Shown: positions 14,639 to 20,193 of the stretch, piece after piece
Numbering within the stretch: position 1 is the first letter of the stretch
Layout of the letters: every line of letters begins with the position of its first letter
Source of the DNA: a virus
Strand: one strand, 5' to 3'
IMG/VR virus record: IMGVR_UViG_3300029319_000580
Location: 1 to 21,995 of that record
DNA length: 21,995 nucleotides
Made by a program: the position numbers and the translations under genes
The notes under the pieces: model-generated
The model's database searches: none
What the model was told of the DNA's origin: nothing
What the model saw: only the letters and a program-made list of their open reading frames with translations

Positions 14639-15189
14639 TGTGCGACGGAGAGAAGTTGTTTTCCTTCCAAAATTTCTTCACGAAACTCAGAACCTATTGT
14701 TGCCTCTTTGTCAAACCAATCACCCCTCAGTTCCAGAATATAAACAGGTTTACTGCTCGTGACTGCCCACCCTATCTCTTCAGCAACACCGGGACTGTCC
14801 TTCCACCCCTCAAGGGCAGCAACTGCCAGTACATCTGTGTTCTTGAAGAACTCCGCGTCACGCCTCATCCACCATTCTTTGGGATGTTGAGAAACAACTC
14901 GGTCCATACCGCGTCCATAGACGACAGGAGAGAACGCCCATACCCCTTTTTCCAGTAACCAGTTGGTAAATATGGTAGCTTGAGTAGCCCGAAGGTCAGA
15001 AATGTCCTTAGAAACGCCTCCAGAAGGCTGAAAAGGCAGTTGAGACATATAGGGAGAGGCAAGATATACGATTTTATTCCGACATTCGGCAGCAAAACGG
15101 AAAAAATCCCCGTCAATATCGTCTTTTAGGTCACGATAAAGGCCAAAATTCGGAAATGGCAGTCTCGTATTGGCAAGAATGTCCCTCAT
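14635..15189 (-). CDS. DUF1937-like / nucleoside 2-deoxyribosyltransferase-fold protein
   Basis: A 184-residue protein. Typical strings are IVYLASPYMSQ (residues 40-50), a helix with ATQATIFTNWLLEKGVWAFS (69-88), WMRRDAEFFKNTDVLAVAAL (107-126) and GWKDSPGVAEEIGWA (128-142) with the Gly-Val-Glu-Ile motif that carries the catalytic Glu in deoxyribosyltransferases, then KPVYIL. It may act on nucleosides or nucleotides, either to salvage bases or to change a host signal or modified base; the substrate is unknown. The ATG at 15189 is used here; a TTG 18 nt upstream is possible. It is the first gene after the CTAG control region. Confidence 0.65.
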   Translation of the reverse strand: MRDILANTRLPFPNFGLYRDLKDDIDGDFFRFAAECRNKIVYLASPYMSQLPFQPSGGVSKDISDLRATQATIFTNWLLEKGVWAFSPVVYGRGMDRVVSQHPKEWWMRRDAEFFKNTDVLAVAALEGWKDSPGVAEEIGWAVTSSKPVYILELRGDWFDKEATIGSEFREEILEGKQLLSVAQ

Positions 15190-15225
15190 AGCTTTTTTTA
15201 CCCCCAAAATTAACGCACAAATGGC

Positions 15226-15254
15226 GTTATACTAGACTAGACTAGCTAGGTCTA
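15226..15254 (-). promoter_or_regulatory. candidate promoter of the leftward packaging operon
   Basis: On the minus strand TAGACC (15249-15254) and TATAAC (15226-15231) are 17 nt apart, matching the -35/-10 consensus at 4/6 and 5/6. It would start a transcript about 30 nt before the DUF1937-like gene. The spacer is made of CTAG repeats, so a repeat-binding protein would cover the promoter. Confidence 0.4.
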
Positions 15255-15320
15255 TACTAATTTTCTAAATTATAGGCTAGAACTAGTACTAGACTAGAGC
15301 TAGTTCTTGACTAGAGCTAG
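15232..15320. repeat. CTAG repeat array in intergenic control region
   Basis: Eleven CTAG tetramers lie within 89 bp (starting at 15232, 15237, 15242, 15246, 15277, 15283, 15289, 15294, 15300, 15311 and 15317), with several in ACTAG steps of 5 bp. GAACTAG (15280-15286) and CTAGTTC (15300-15306) form an inverted repeat. CTAG is normally one of the rarest tetramers in bacterial and phage DNA. The array sits between oppositely directed genes and over candidate promoters. Operator array, replication origin or packaging site are possible. Confidence 0.85.
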
Positions 15321-15335
15321 TATCTATGTTAAAAC
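15307..15335 (+). promoter_or_regulatory. candidate rightward promoter for the tiny gene at 15359
   Basis: TTGACT (15307-15312) and TAAAAC (15330-15335) are 17 nt apart, a 5/6 and 4/6 match to the sigma70 consensus. It lies at the edge of the CTAG array, 24 nt before the small reading frame. That frame ends in a perfect terminator, so a complete short transcription unit is plausible. Confidence 0.4.
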
Positions 15336-15358
15336 TAACGAGTTAGAACAGTTTGAGA

Positions 15359-15481
15359 TTGGGGTATCCTCGAAAATCGTCTTCTGTAACAGATGTCAAG
15401 GATATCATGCCAGACAATTTCAAAAAGTTTTATCCATACCTCCCTGAGAAGGCGTTGCGTGAGCGCTTTCCTTTCAATTAG
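15359..15481 (+). CDS. tiny rightward protein of unknown function
   Basis: A frame of 40 codons from a TTG (GYPRKSSSVTDVKDIMPDNF, then KKFYPYLPEKALRERFPFN). An internal ATG at 15407 has AAGGA 5 nt upstream and would give 24 residues; which start is used is unclear. The sequence reads like a basic, aromatic-rich peptide. A candidate promoter lies just upstream and a perfect rho-independent terminator begins at the stop codon, which argues for a real transcript, coding or not. It is the only rightward gene between two leftward ones (small terminase and DUF1937-like gene). No family known. Confidence 0.45.
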   Translation: MGYPRKSSSVTDVKDIMPDNFKKFYPYLPEKALRERFPFN

Positions 15482-15517
15482 GGGACCCAATTACCCAAGG
15501 GGTCCCCTAATTTTTTT
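15478..15517 (+). terminator. strong rho-independent terminator
   Basis: TTAGGGGACCC (15478-15488) and GGGTCCCCTAA (15500-15510) form a perfect 11-bp stem with an 11-nt loop, followed by seven T on the plus strand. The stop codon of the tiny gene lies in the left arm. It ends rightward transcription before it can run antisense into the small terminase. Confidence 0.85.
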
Positions 15518-15784
15518 CGCAAAAATTTTTTTGAGCACGTATGGGACCCATAAAAGGGGGCACCCCCTCTTCGCTGTGAAAATTCTGTGATTATTTGTGC
15601 GGATTAGTGTGCATAGCCGTAGGTCGCGCAGCGACACATAGGGTGGCCCCCCTCCCCACCCCCGGCCCCGGTGCCGATAGTGTGGCTAGATAGCCCTACC
15701 CCCCCTAGCTTTTTCTGGGCGAGATGCCTTCGGGTTATTTTTAACTTGTCGGCTCACTGCCTGACGTAGGCACTGCGCTTTGGC
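15518..15784. other. gene-free control region downstream of small terminase
   Basis: I find no convincing gene here. It holds short palindromes (TATGGGACCCATA at 15540-15552; GGGGG/CCCCC near 15556), a very C-rich block (about 15645-15710) and dyad copy 2 at 15729-15750. It collects the 3' end of the small terminase transcript. A role as packaging start (pac/cos) or replication origin is possible because it lies beside terS, but nothing visible proves it. Confidence 0.5.
15729..15750. promoter_or_regulatory. 22-bp dyad, copy 2 (after terS)
   Basis: The core GGTTATTTTTAACT matches the GGTTAATATTAACC family but is the most diverged copy: the left half-site is TTCGGGTTA and the right is TAACTTGTC. 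It lies 34 nt beyond the stop of the small terminase. It is the only copy not directly before a start codon. Confidence 0.5.
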
Positions 15785-16297
15785 TCAGTCCTTGCCGCCT
15801 AGCAGGGCAGTCAGTCGCGCCTGTAGCTCTGTCCGCAATTCGTCCGGCGTCCGCTCTGCATTGTCGGTCTCGATCCGCTCGACAAACAATCCCACATCAT
15901 GGGTCTTGCCCAGCAGTTCGAGCGCCCTCACTCTGGCGCTGTCACTCTCCGCGTGCGTTGCCTCATGCTCCAGCCTCTCCAGAACCAACCGCCTTCGAGA
16001 GAGTGCTGACGCAGATGCAGCACGCTCCACGCTCACCTGATGGGCATGTAATCTCCGGGCGATCTCTGGGTGACCTGACAGTCTCCACGCTTCCGTGTCT
16101 ATTGCCGACCTCTTCATACCCTCTGCATTGTATGCCGCACAGTATGCCTCGTATTGGGACTGCCCCCTGATTAATCCGGCGAGGAACTTCTCCTGCTTCG
16201 GCGTGAGCTTTCGCGCTTTGCTTGCCTTCGATCCCTTACCACCCTCCACCAGTGTAAGTATTGGCGAGTCAGTGTCCGATTTATTTTCGTCGCTCAT
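15785..16297 (-). CDS. terS: terminase small subunit (TerS)
   Basis: A 170-residue protein. After a polar N-terminus, KARKLTPKQEKFLAGLIRGQ (residues 27-46), SQYEAYCAAYNAEGM (47-61) and AWRLSGHPEIARRLHA form the helix-turn-helix pattern of Terminase_2-type small subunits (compare LTPKQxxFVxEYL). The middle is a helical oligomerisation segment and the C-terminus (ELRTELQARLTALLGGKD) may bind TerL. It recognises the packaging site in DNA. Unusually it is 1.9 kb from terL with two enzymes and a control region between. Dyad copy 3 lies 15 nt upstream of its ATG. Confidence 0.75.
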   Translation of the reverse strand: MSDENKSDTDSPILTLVEGGKGSKASKARKLTPKQEKFLAGLIRGQSQYEAYCAAYNAEGMKRSAIDTEAWRLSGHPEIARRLHAHQVSVERAASASALSRRRLVLERLEHEATHAESDSARVRALELLGKTHDVGLFVERIETDNAERTPDELRTELQARLTALLGGKD

Positions 16298-16312
16298 GCG
16301 GGTTGTTCCACG

Positions 16313-16334
16313 TTCAGGTTAATATTAACCCGTC
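16313..16334. promoter_or_regulatory. 22-bp dyad, copy 3 (upstream of terS)
   Basis: The core GGTTAATATTAACC (16317-16330) is a perfect palindrome. The arms extend to TTCA on one side and CGTC on the other. It lies 15 nt before the ATG of the small terminase on the minus strand and about 65 nt upstream of the rightward promoter, so it could act on either. Its minus-strand reading (TTTGACGGGTTAAT) is nearly identical to copy 4 on the plus strand. Confidence 0.7.
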
Positions 16335-16398
16335 AAATGTACGTATTCTGCTGTTTTTCAGCAATGTGAAAAAAATCAAAGAAATGTCATTTAGTGGG

Positions 16399-16429
16399 TT
16401 GAAATGTTCAATTAGTTCCCTTATATAAT
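16399..16429 (+). promoter_or_regulatory. sigma70-like promoter of the rightward early operon
   Basis: TTGAAA (16399-16404) is followed after 17 nt by TATATA (16422-16427), overlapping an exact TATAAT (16424-16429). The preceding 70 bp are AT-rich. This is the best promoter match in the window and would be read by host RNA polymerase right after infection. It leaves a ~200-nt leader before the first gene. Confidence 0.65.
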
Positions 16430-16436
16430 GCTCATA

Positions 16437-16636
16437 CGCTGATCGCGACAGCCTAACAACGCGGGACCACAAGCAGGGTGTAACCACGAAAGTGACGGCG
16501 CATCCGTAGAGCCTAGAACCTGATCAGACTGGGCCGACACACAAATTGTGTCCGGTGCTGTTGCTGCACCGCTGACGAGCGCAATAGTGCGCCTTGGACC
16601 CAGCAGGGTCGAAACACATTCACTGAGGAGTGACAC
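16437..16636 (+). ncRNA. structured 5' leader or small RNA
   Basis: The leader has no good reading frame. From 16536 to 16610 it can fold into four hairpins in a row: GACACA/TGTGTC (16536-16552), CGGTGC/GCACCG (16553-16571), GCGC/GCGC (16579-16592) and GACCC/GGGTC (16597-16610). The ribosome binding site GAGGAG follows at once. Leader control, an RNA-stabilising 5' end or a separate small RNA are all possible; no known riboswitch class is evident. Confidence 0.4.
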
Positions 16637-17302
16637 ATGACTGCAATAGATAATTCTTTCGTATCCGCCGCCCGTGACGAGTTCAAGACTGTCACTAAGA
16701 AGGAGAACGACATCAACAAGGTTCGTGGCGAGCTAAACCCTGAGGCCAACAAGCTGAACGGCATTGCCTTCTTTGCGGTGGTTGCCAAGTCGATGGGCCT
16801 CGACAATCCTTCGTTCAAGGGCCGCAAGACAGTTGCTCGCGAGTTCCGCGAGATCGCTGCCTCTTTCGGTTGGAAAGAAGCCAAGGTCAAGTTGATCTGC
16901 GAGAACGCGGTCAAGATGACCCGCCACGGTGCCTTCGGCAATGCCATCGAAGCTGCTGTCGAGCACGGCAACACTGGCAACTTCGCACAGGAGATAGGCG
17001 GCATCTTCGACATGGAGGGCATCACCAATCAGTCCAAGCTGTTAAAGATACTGAACCCTAAGGCTGAGATCTCGGTTGTGGATGAGATTGCCCTTCTCGT
17101 TTTGAAGAAAGTCGGTGCCAAGAAGGCCGACATCAAGGTCAAAAAGGCCAGCATCTCGACGGGGACTGTTCTGGATGATGAGGCGCTTCAGTTGGCGCTT
17201 GATGTTATTGCGCGGATCGATCCCCGCGCCACCGATGTTCGTGACACGCTGGTCGATGCGCTCAACAGGGGCAGCGTCGAGATCGAAAAGGTTGCCGCGT
17301 AA
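16637..17302 (+). CDS. early protein of unknown function (221 residues)
   Basis: A mostly helical, mixed-charge soluble protein. Notable stretches are VTKKENDINKVRGELNPEAN (residues 19-38), FKGRKTVAREFREIAASFGW (60-79), NAIEAAVEHGNTGNFAQEIG (102-121) and a long C-terminal helix pair. It has no signal peptide, membrane segment or cysteine cluster. It is first in the rightward operon, behind a strong promoter and a structured leader, and shares the start context GACACATGACTGCA with the DUF3150-like gene at 20233. It may be an abundant early protein. I do not recognise a family. Confidence 0.7.
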   Translation: MTAIDNSFVSAARDEFKTVTKKENDINKVRGELNPEANKLNGIAFFAVVAKSMGLDNPSFKGRKTVAREFREIAASFGWKEAKVKLICENAVKMTRHGAFGNAIEAAVEHGNTGNFAQEIGGIFDMEGITNQSKLLKILNPKAEISVVDEIALLVLKKVGAKKADIKVKKASISTGTVLDDEALQLALDVIARIDPRATDVRDTLVDALNRGSVEIEKVAA

Positions 17303-17307
17303 TCACC

Positions 17308-17327
17308 GCCGGGGCTTCGGCCCCGGC
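17308..17327 (+). terminator. UUCG hairpin after the first early gene
   Basis: GCCGGGGC and GCCCCGGC pair perfectly (8 bp) around a TTCG tetraloop, 5 nt after the stop codon. No T-run follows (AACCAACCC). It is therefore a 3' stabiliser or attenuator that would leave the first gene with more transcript than the following ones. Confidence 0.6.
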
Positions 17328-17362
17328 AACCAACCCACCCATCAAAGGAGGACAAAAAGCAA

Positions 17363-17596
17363 ATGTTCGTTTCAGACGAAACTATCGCCGAGATTGCATC
17401 AGATATGCAATCTCGCTTCGAGTGCGACTTGCATTCTCAGTCGTCCATATCTGAGATTGCCCGTGCAGCCAGAGAGGAACTGGCTGATCGCGGATTGCCA
17501 ACCCGCAAGTCACTGTCAGTCGTCATTGCCAAAGTCGCTCTGATGACGTGGCAGTCCACTGTTTTTGAAACCAAACAAAGGAGAGCACATGGTTGA
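17363..17596 (+). CDS. small unknown early protein
   Basis: A 77-residue protein, MFVSDETIAEIASDMQSRFE then SDLHS-like polar residues, IARAAREELADRGLPTRKSL and SVVIAKVALMTWQSTVFETK. It is helical with amphipathic segments and a basic end; it could be a small DNA-binding or host-takeover protein, but no motif decides this. AAAGGAGG stands 10 nt before the ATG, a very strong site. It overlaps the next gene by 8 nt. Confidence 0.6.
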   Translation: MFVSDETIAEIASDMQSRFECDLHSQSSISEIARAAREELADRGLPTRKSLSVVIAKVALMTWQSTVFETKQRRAHG

Positions 17597-17780
17597 TAAT
17601 TCCAAATTATCGGGTCTCGAACTGCGCCGACACCTCCGTCTCAACGTGATCCGCGAAAGGTTGCGCGGGTCTGATCTCGACGTTGTCGCCGATCTCGACG
17701 ACCCGACGTTGGACAAGCTCCGACGCTTGGTGCGTAACATGCCGGATGTTTTGCCGGACGGCACCATCCTCGACCGCTAA
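17589..17780 (+). CDS. small charged early protein
   Basis: A 63-residue protein, MVDNSKLSGLELRRHLRLNV, IRERLRGSDLDVVADLDDPT, LDKLRRLVRNMPDVLPDGTILDR. Alternating Arg and Leu/Asp suggest two amphipathic helices, with the Asp-rich turn between them. The ATG at 17589 has AAAGGAG 5 nt upstream and lies inside the end of the previous gene; the frame extends 8 codons further but has no ribosome site there. No family known. Early phage proteins of this size often bind host polymerase or nucleases; that is speculation here. Confidence 0.6.
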   Translation: MVDNSKLSGLELRRHLRLNVIRERLRGSDLDVVADLDDPTLDKLRRLVRNMPDVLPDGTILDR

Positions 17781-17814
17781 TCCCACTGACGAGACTGGAT
17801 GATTACCAGCCGAA

Positions 17815-17830
17815 ACGCCCTCGGGGGCGT
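17815..17830 (+). terminator. hairpin between early genes
   Basis: ACGCCC and GGGCGT pair perfectly (6 bp) around TCGG. It lies 34 nt after one stop codon and 34 nt before the next ATG, and has no T-run (CTGGGAAAA). This is the second of three such hairpins in the rightward operon. Confidence 0.4.
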
Positions 17831-17864
17831 CTGGGAAAATCACAGAGGTGACAGGAGAACCAAA

Positions 17865-18089
17865 ATGTGTGAGCAATTAGATTTGCCTATAAACCATGAG
17901 CCTAGCCTAGACCATTGGGCAAAAAACCTTGCAGATTTATCAATAGAAAATGGTGAGTCTTCAGATTGGGACCATGCTTACGAGAGTGCATGGTGGTTCA
18001 TAGAACTTTATGTGGAGAACCAAGATTTATATCGCTCGGACCTGCACACCGTCCACAATATTGCCGAATTTTACAAAGAGGAGGTGTAG
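17865..18089 (+). CDS. small acidic early protein
   Basis: A 74-residue protein, MCEQLDLPINHEPSLDHWAK, NLADLSIENGESSDWDHAYE, SAWWFIELYVENQDLYRSDL, HTVHNIAEFYKEEV. It is strongly acidic with four Trp and several Tyr, suggesting a compact helical fold that binds a basic partner; acidic early proteins can mimic DNA, but this is a guess. The ATG at 17865 follows AGGAGA by 6 nt; an upstream ATG at 17799 covers the hairpin and is unlikely. It ends 2 nt before the next gene. Confidence 0.65.
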   Translation: MCEQLDLPINHEPSLDHWAKNLADLSIENGESSDWDHAYESAWWFIELYVENQDLYRSDLHTVHNIAEFYKEEV

Positions 18090-18091
18090 CA

Positions 18092-18352
18092 ATGATTTAT
18101 ATCGCTACGAACGTCCACGGTCGTGGGATCAAGCATGTTACTGCTTTTGAGAACCGACTTGACCTGTTGTCTTACGTTGACGAGATCACCGCGTTCACCG
18201 AGACAGTTGTCAATTCCCGCGACAATATCGACACCCTTTGCGACAAACTTTCCGACAGGGGTATGGGTTGCGGTTCCAGAAGTCACGCCAGAGTGAGCCG
18301 ACGCGAGGCACACGATTTAGTCCGCAACGGCGCGTTGCCATACGGTTTTTAA
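18092..18352 (+). CDS. small unknown early protein
   Basis: An 86-residue protein, MIYIATNVHGRGIKHVTAFE, NRLDLLSYVDEITAFTETVV, NSRDNIDTLCDKLSDRGMGC, then a basic SRSHARVSRREAHDLVRNGA and LPYGF. The start looks like a beta strand and the middle like two helices. GAGGAGG stands 7 nt before the ATG, and the frame in front is the antisense-looking extension of the previous gene. No family recognised. Confidence 0.6.
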   Translation: MIYIATNVHGRGIKHVTAFENRLDLLSYVDEITAFTETVVNSRDNIDTLCDKLSDRGMGCGSRSHARVSRREAHDLVRNGALPYGF

Positions 18353-18368
18353 TTGAAAGGATTGAGTT

Positions 18369-18572
18369 ATGGAGATCATGTATTTTGCAGGGGTTGTTGC
18401 AATTGGTTGCGTAATTCTGGCCGCATGGCTGGCAATCAGCACCATAGAGGCAACATGCCCATCAGAGGTGAGAGAGCTACGCCGTCGCAATCGTAAGCTC
18501 GAAGCGATACTTCGCGAGGAAAACCGCCACGCTGCCCGCACCGAGCGCTTGAACCGTAAGAAGTTATCGTAA
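18369..18572 (+). CDS. small single-pass membrane protein with basic coiled tail
   Basis: A 67-residue protein. Residues 4-25 (MYFAGVVAIGCVILAAWLAI) are a hydrophobic membrane helix without a clear cleavage site. Residues 32-67 are a very basic helix (EVRELRRRNRKLEAILREEN) that would lie in the cytoplasm. The shape recalls spanin- or holin-like or superinfection-exclusion proteins, but there is no lysis cassette nearby, so the role is unknown. AAAGGA precedes the ATG. The last codons are part of a 27-bp direct repeat. Confidence 0.6.
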   Translation: MEIMYFAGVVAIGCVILAAWLAISTIEATCPSEVRELRRRNRKLEAILREENRHAARTERLNRKKLS

Positions 18573-18611
18573 CAAGTTTGCGGTACCGTAAGAAGTTATC
18601 GTAACAAGTTT
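18553..18611 (+). repeat. 27-bp direct repeat at gene end
   Basis: A 27-bp unit (18553-18579) recurs exactly at 18585-18611, 32 bp later. The first copy holds the last codons and stop of the membrane-protein gene; the second is non-coding. Each unit contains the palindrome GTTATCGTAAC. It is either a recent tandem duplication or a pair of protein-binding sites. Confidence 0.85.
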
Positions 18612-18632
18612 TTCGTAATGTTACGAAAACTT
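18606..18632. repeat. inverted repeat before the 75-residue gene
   Basis: AAGTTTTTCGTAA (18606-18618) and TTACGAAAACTT (18621-18632) are inverted with one extra T on the left and a 2-nt centre. It overlaps the second 27-bp repeat. No T-run follows, so an operator is more likely than a terminator. Confidence 0.6.
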
Positions 18633-18671
18633 ATTAGGAAGATCGCCCGTGATAGTTGTTGACTAACAATT

Positions 18672-18693
18672 GACGGGTTAATTTTAACCTGAG
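18672..18693. promoter_or_regulatory. 22-bp dyad, copy 4 (upstream of the 75-residue gene)
   Basis: The core GGTTAATTTTAACC (18676-18689) is flanked by GACG on the left and TGAG on the right, and the whole stands 8 nt before an ATG. TTGAC precedes the core, as on the minus strand of copy 3. The ribosome site GAGGTGAC begins within the right flank, so binding here could block translation as well as transcription. Confidence 0.65.
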
Positions 18694-18701
18694 AGGTGAC
18701 T

Positions 18702-18929
18702 ATGGAAAATTATTCTGGTTATGAGATCGACCACAAGCCTGTTAGCTGGTCACGCAATCGCGCCCATCACTACAGGATGAAAAAGGAAAACTATCTGAGG
18801 CTTGCCGCTTCGATGGAGAAAAGGGCCAAGTGGGCGCGGAGACGCGGTAGTGACAAAGAGTACACCAAATACCTTCGTCTGTTGGCGACGGCGTCCGAGT
18901 ATCGCAGACTTGAAGGTCTCTTCGAGTGA
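18702..18929 (+). CDS. small basic early protein
   Basis: A 75-residue protein, MENYSGYEIDHKPVSWSRNR, AHHYRMKKENYLRLAASMEK, RAKWARRRGSDKEYTKYLRL, LATASEYRRLEGLFE. It is rich in Arg, Lys and Tyr and probably all helical; a nucleic-acid-binding role is likely but unproven. The ATG is set by GAGGTGAC; a GTG two codons upstream is possible. Its stop overlaps a GTG in the frame of the ATPase that follows. Confidence 0.6.
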   Translation: MENYSGYEIDHKPVSWSRNRAHHYRMKKENYLRLAASMEKRAKWARRRGSDKEYTKYLRLLATASEYRRLEGLFE

Positions 18930-19078
18930 AGCGACCACATTGGGAGAGGATCGTTCGTCAGGCTAAAACAAGAGCCGCTCGAAATCGAGATACTCCTGAA
19001 GATTGGCCCCTTCTTATCTACTCCTACGATGAGTACAAACGACTTTTTTCTAACCCTAACGTGCAGCGAGGTGACACC
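18926..19078 (+). other. in-frame N-terminal extension of the MoxR ATPase gene
   Basis: From a GTG that overlaps the previous stop (GTGA) the ATPase frame is open for 51 extra codons (KRPHWERIVRQAKTRAARNR ... LLIYSYDEYKRLF). The stretch has a protein-like mix of Trp, Tyr and Arg but less GC at third positions than the ATPase. It may be a longer isoform with a basic N-terminal domain, or simply untranslated spacer. Confidence 0.35.
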
Positions 19079-20164
19079 ATGCACATCAAACCTTCCCAGT
19101 TGACCGAGGCCCTGTGCCTCACCCTTCCCGACAGTCCCGTGATGATCTGGGGTGCGCCCGGTGTGGGCAAGTCTCAAATCATCCACGACAGTGTTGAGGA
19201 TATCTTCGATGCTGTTGCTTCGGCGCGTGGCGTCGAGGTCCCTGCGTCTCCCATCTTGTGGGAGCGGCGCATCAACGACTACGACCTACTCGACTTCGCA
19301 GGTCTGCCGCACATCGTGGATGGTGTGCAGGTCCGTGCGCTGCCCGACATTTGGCCCGGTGTTGGCTCCAGCAATCCTGTGTACGGGGTCCTGTTTCTGG
19401 ACGAGTTCCCGCAGGGTGCGCGAGAGAAGCAGACCGCAGTCCAGCGGTTGTTGGACGAGGGACGACTGGGCGACTACGTGTTGCCGGGGCATCCCAAGTC
19501 TGACCCTGACTGCAAGCGCGGTCTTGTCGTGGTCGTGTTGGCTGGCAATCGCCAGTCAGATCGCGCCAACAGCCACGGCATGGGTACCCAGACCGGGTCA
19601 CGCATGGTTCACTTCACGCTTGCGCCTGATGTGGACGACTGGCTGGGCTGGGCCGCTGAGGCCGATGTGGACCCACTGGTGACGGCGTTCGTCAAACAGA
19701 TGCCTGAGTATCTGTACAAGCTGGACCCTACGGTCAAGTCTGACACGCCTACAGGTCCGACGCCCCGCACCTTGGAGAAGCTCTCTAAGGCTGTAAAGCG
19801 CTGCCCTCCGGCTCATGTCGAGACCGCTGTGTACACTGGCATTGTCGGTGAGGAATGCGCTCGTGCCTTCCTCGCTCTCTGCCATGCAGCCCGTGGCGTC
19901 AATGTCGAGGAGGCTTTGACCAACCCCGACACCTGCGAGGTGCCGAGTGAGGCGGGTTTGCAGTTTGCGGCAGCATCACTGCTGATCCGCCGTTCAAGCA
20001 CAAAGAACTTTGACAACATCGTCAAGTTCGTTGAGCGCGACGGCTGGTCTTCACCTGAGATCGGCGTGTTTGTGGTCGAGGCAATCAAGCGGCGCATACC
20101 GCTGGTTGCTGAGACCGAGACGTATCGGGATTTCTGCCTGCGTTGGGCAGACATCCGCTCCTGA
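19079..20164 (+). CDS. MoxR-family AAA+ ATPase
   Basis: A 361-residue protein with all AAA+ motifs: Walker A GAPGVGKS (residues 25-32), Walker B VLFLDEF (104-110), sensor 1 at N157 in VVLAGNRQSDRA, a likely arginine finger in GTQTGSRMVHF (R175) and sensor 2 in PTGPTPRTLEKL (R230). The insert NDYDLLDFAGLPHIVDG is typical of MoxR/CobS-like enzymes. Such ATPases work as chaperones with VWA proteins to insert metals or remodel complexes. Here the VWA-like partner and a DUF3150-like protein follow at once. GAGGTGACACC before the ATG sets this start. GC-rich third positions differ from the late genes. Confidence 0.85.
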   Translation: MHIKPSQLTEALCLTLPDSPVMIWGAPGVGKSQIIHDSVEDIFDAVASARGVEVPASPILWERRINDYDLLDFAGLPHIVDGVQVRALPDIWPGVGSSNPVYGVLFLDEFPQGAREKQTAVQRLLDEGRLGDYVLPGHPKSDPDCKRGLVVVVLAGNRQSDRANSHGMGTQTGSRMVHFTLAPDVDDWLGWAAEADVDPLVTAFVKQMPEYLYKLDPTVKSDTPTGPTPRTLEKLSKAVKRCPPAHVETAVYTGIVGEECARAFLALCHAARGVNVEEALTNPDTCEVPSEAGLQFAAASLLIRRSSTKNFDNIVKFVERDGWSSPEIGVFVVEAIKRRIPLVAETETYRDFCLRWADIRS

Positions 20165-20166
20165 GC

Positions 20167-20184
20167 GGGGGGCTTCGGCCCTCC
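20167..20184 (+). terminator. UUCG hairpin after the ATPase gene
   Basis: GGGGGGC (20167-20173) pairs with GCCCTCC (20178-20184), one wobble, around a TTCG loop, 2 nt after the stop codon. No T-run follows. It copies the arrangement after the first early gene, so it seems a deliberate 3' end signal of this phage. Confidence 0.55.
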
Positions 20185-20193
20185 CCTCACTTC

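Noticed and set aside
15393-15590. 65-residue rightward frame over the terminator
   Set aside because: It reads straight through a perfect terminator and has an unlikely composition; the frame ending at 15481 fits better.
16313-16334. Dyad as an alphaproteobacterial CtrA site (TTAA-N7-TTAA) or LexA box (GTTC-N7-GTTC)
   Set aside because: The TTAA spacing in the dyad is 2 nt rather than 7, and the nearby GTTC pair is 3 nt apart rather than 7.
18369-18572. Holin of a lysis cassette
   Set aside because: One membrane helix fits, but there is no endolysin or spanin pair next to it and it lies in the early block.
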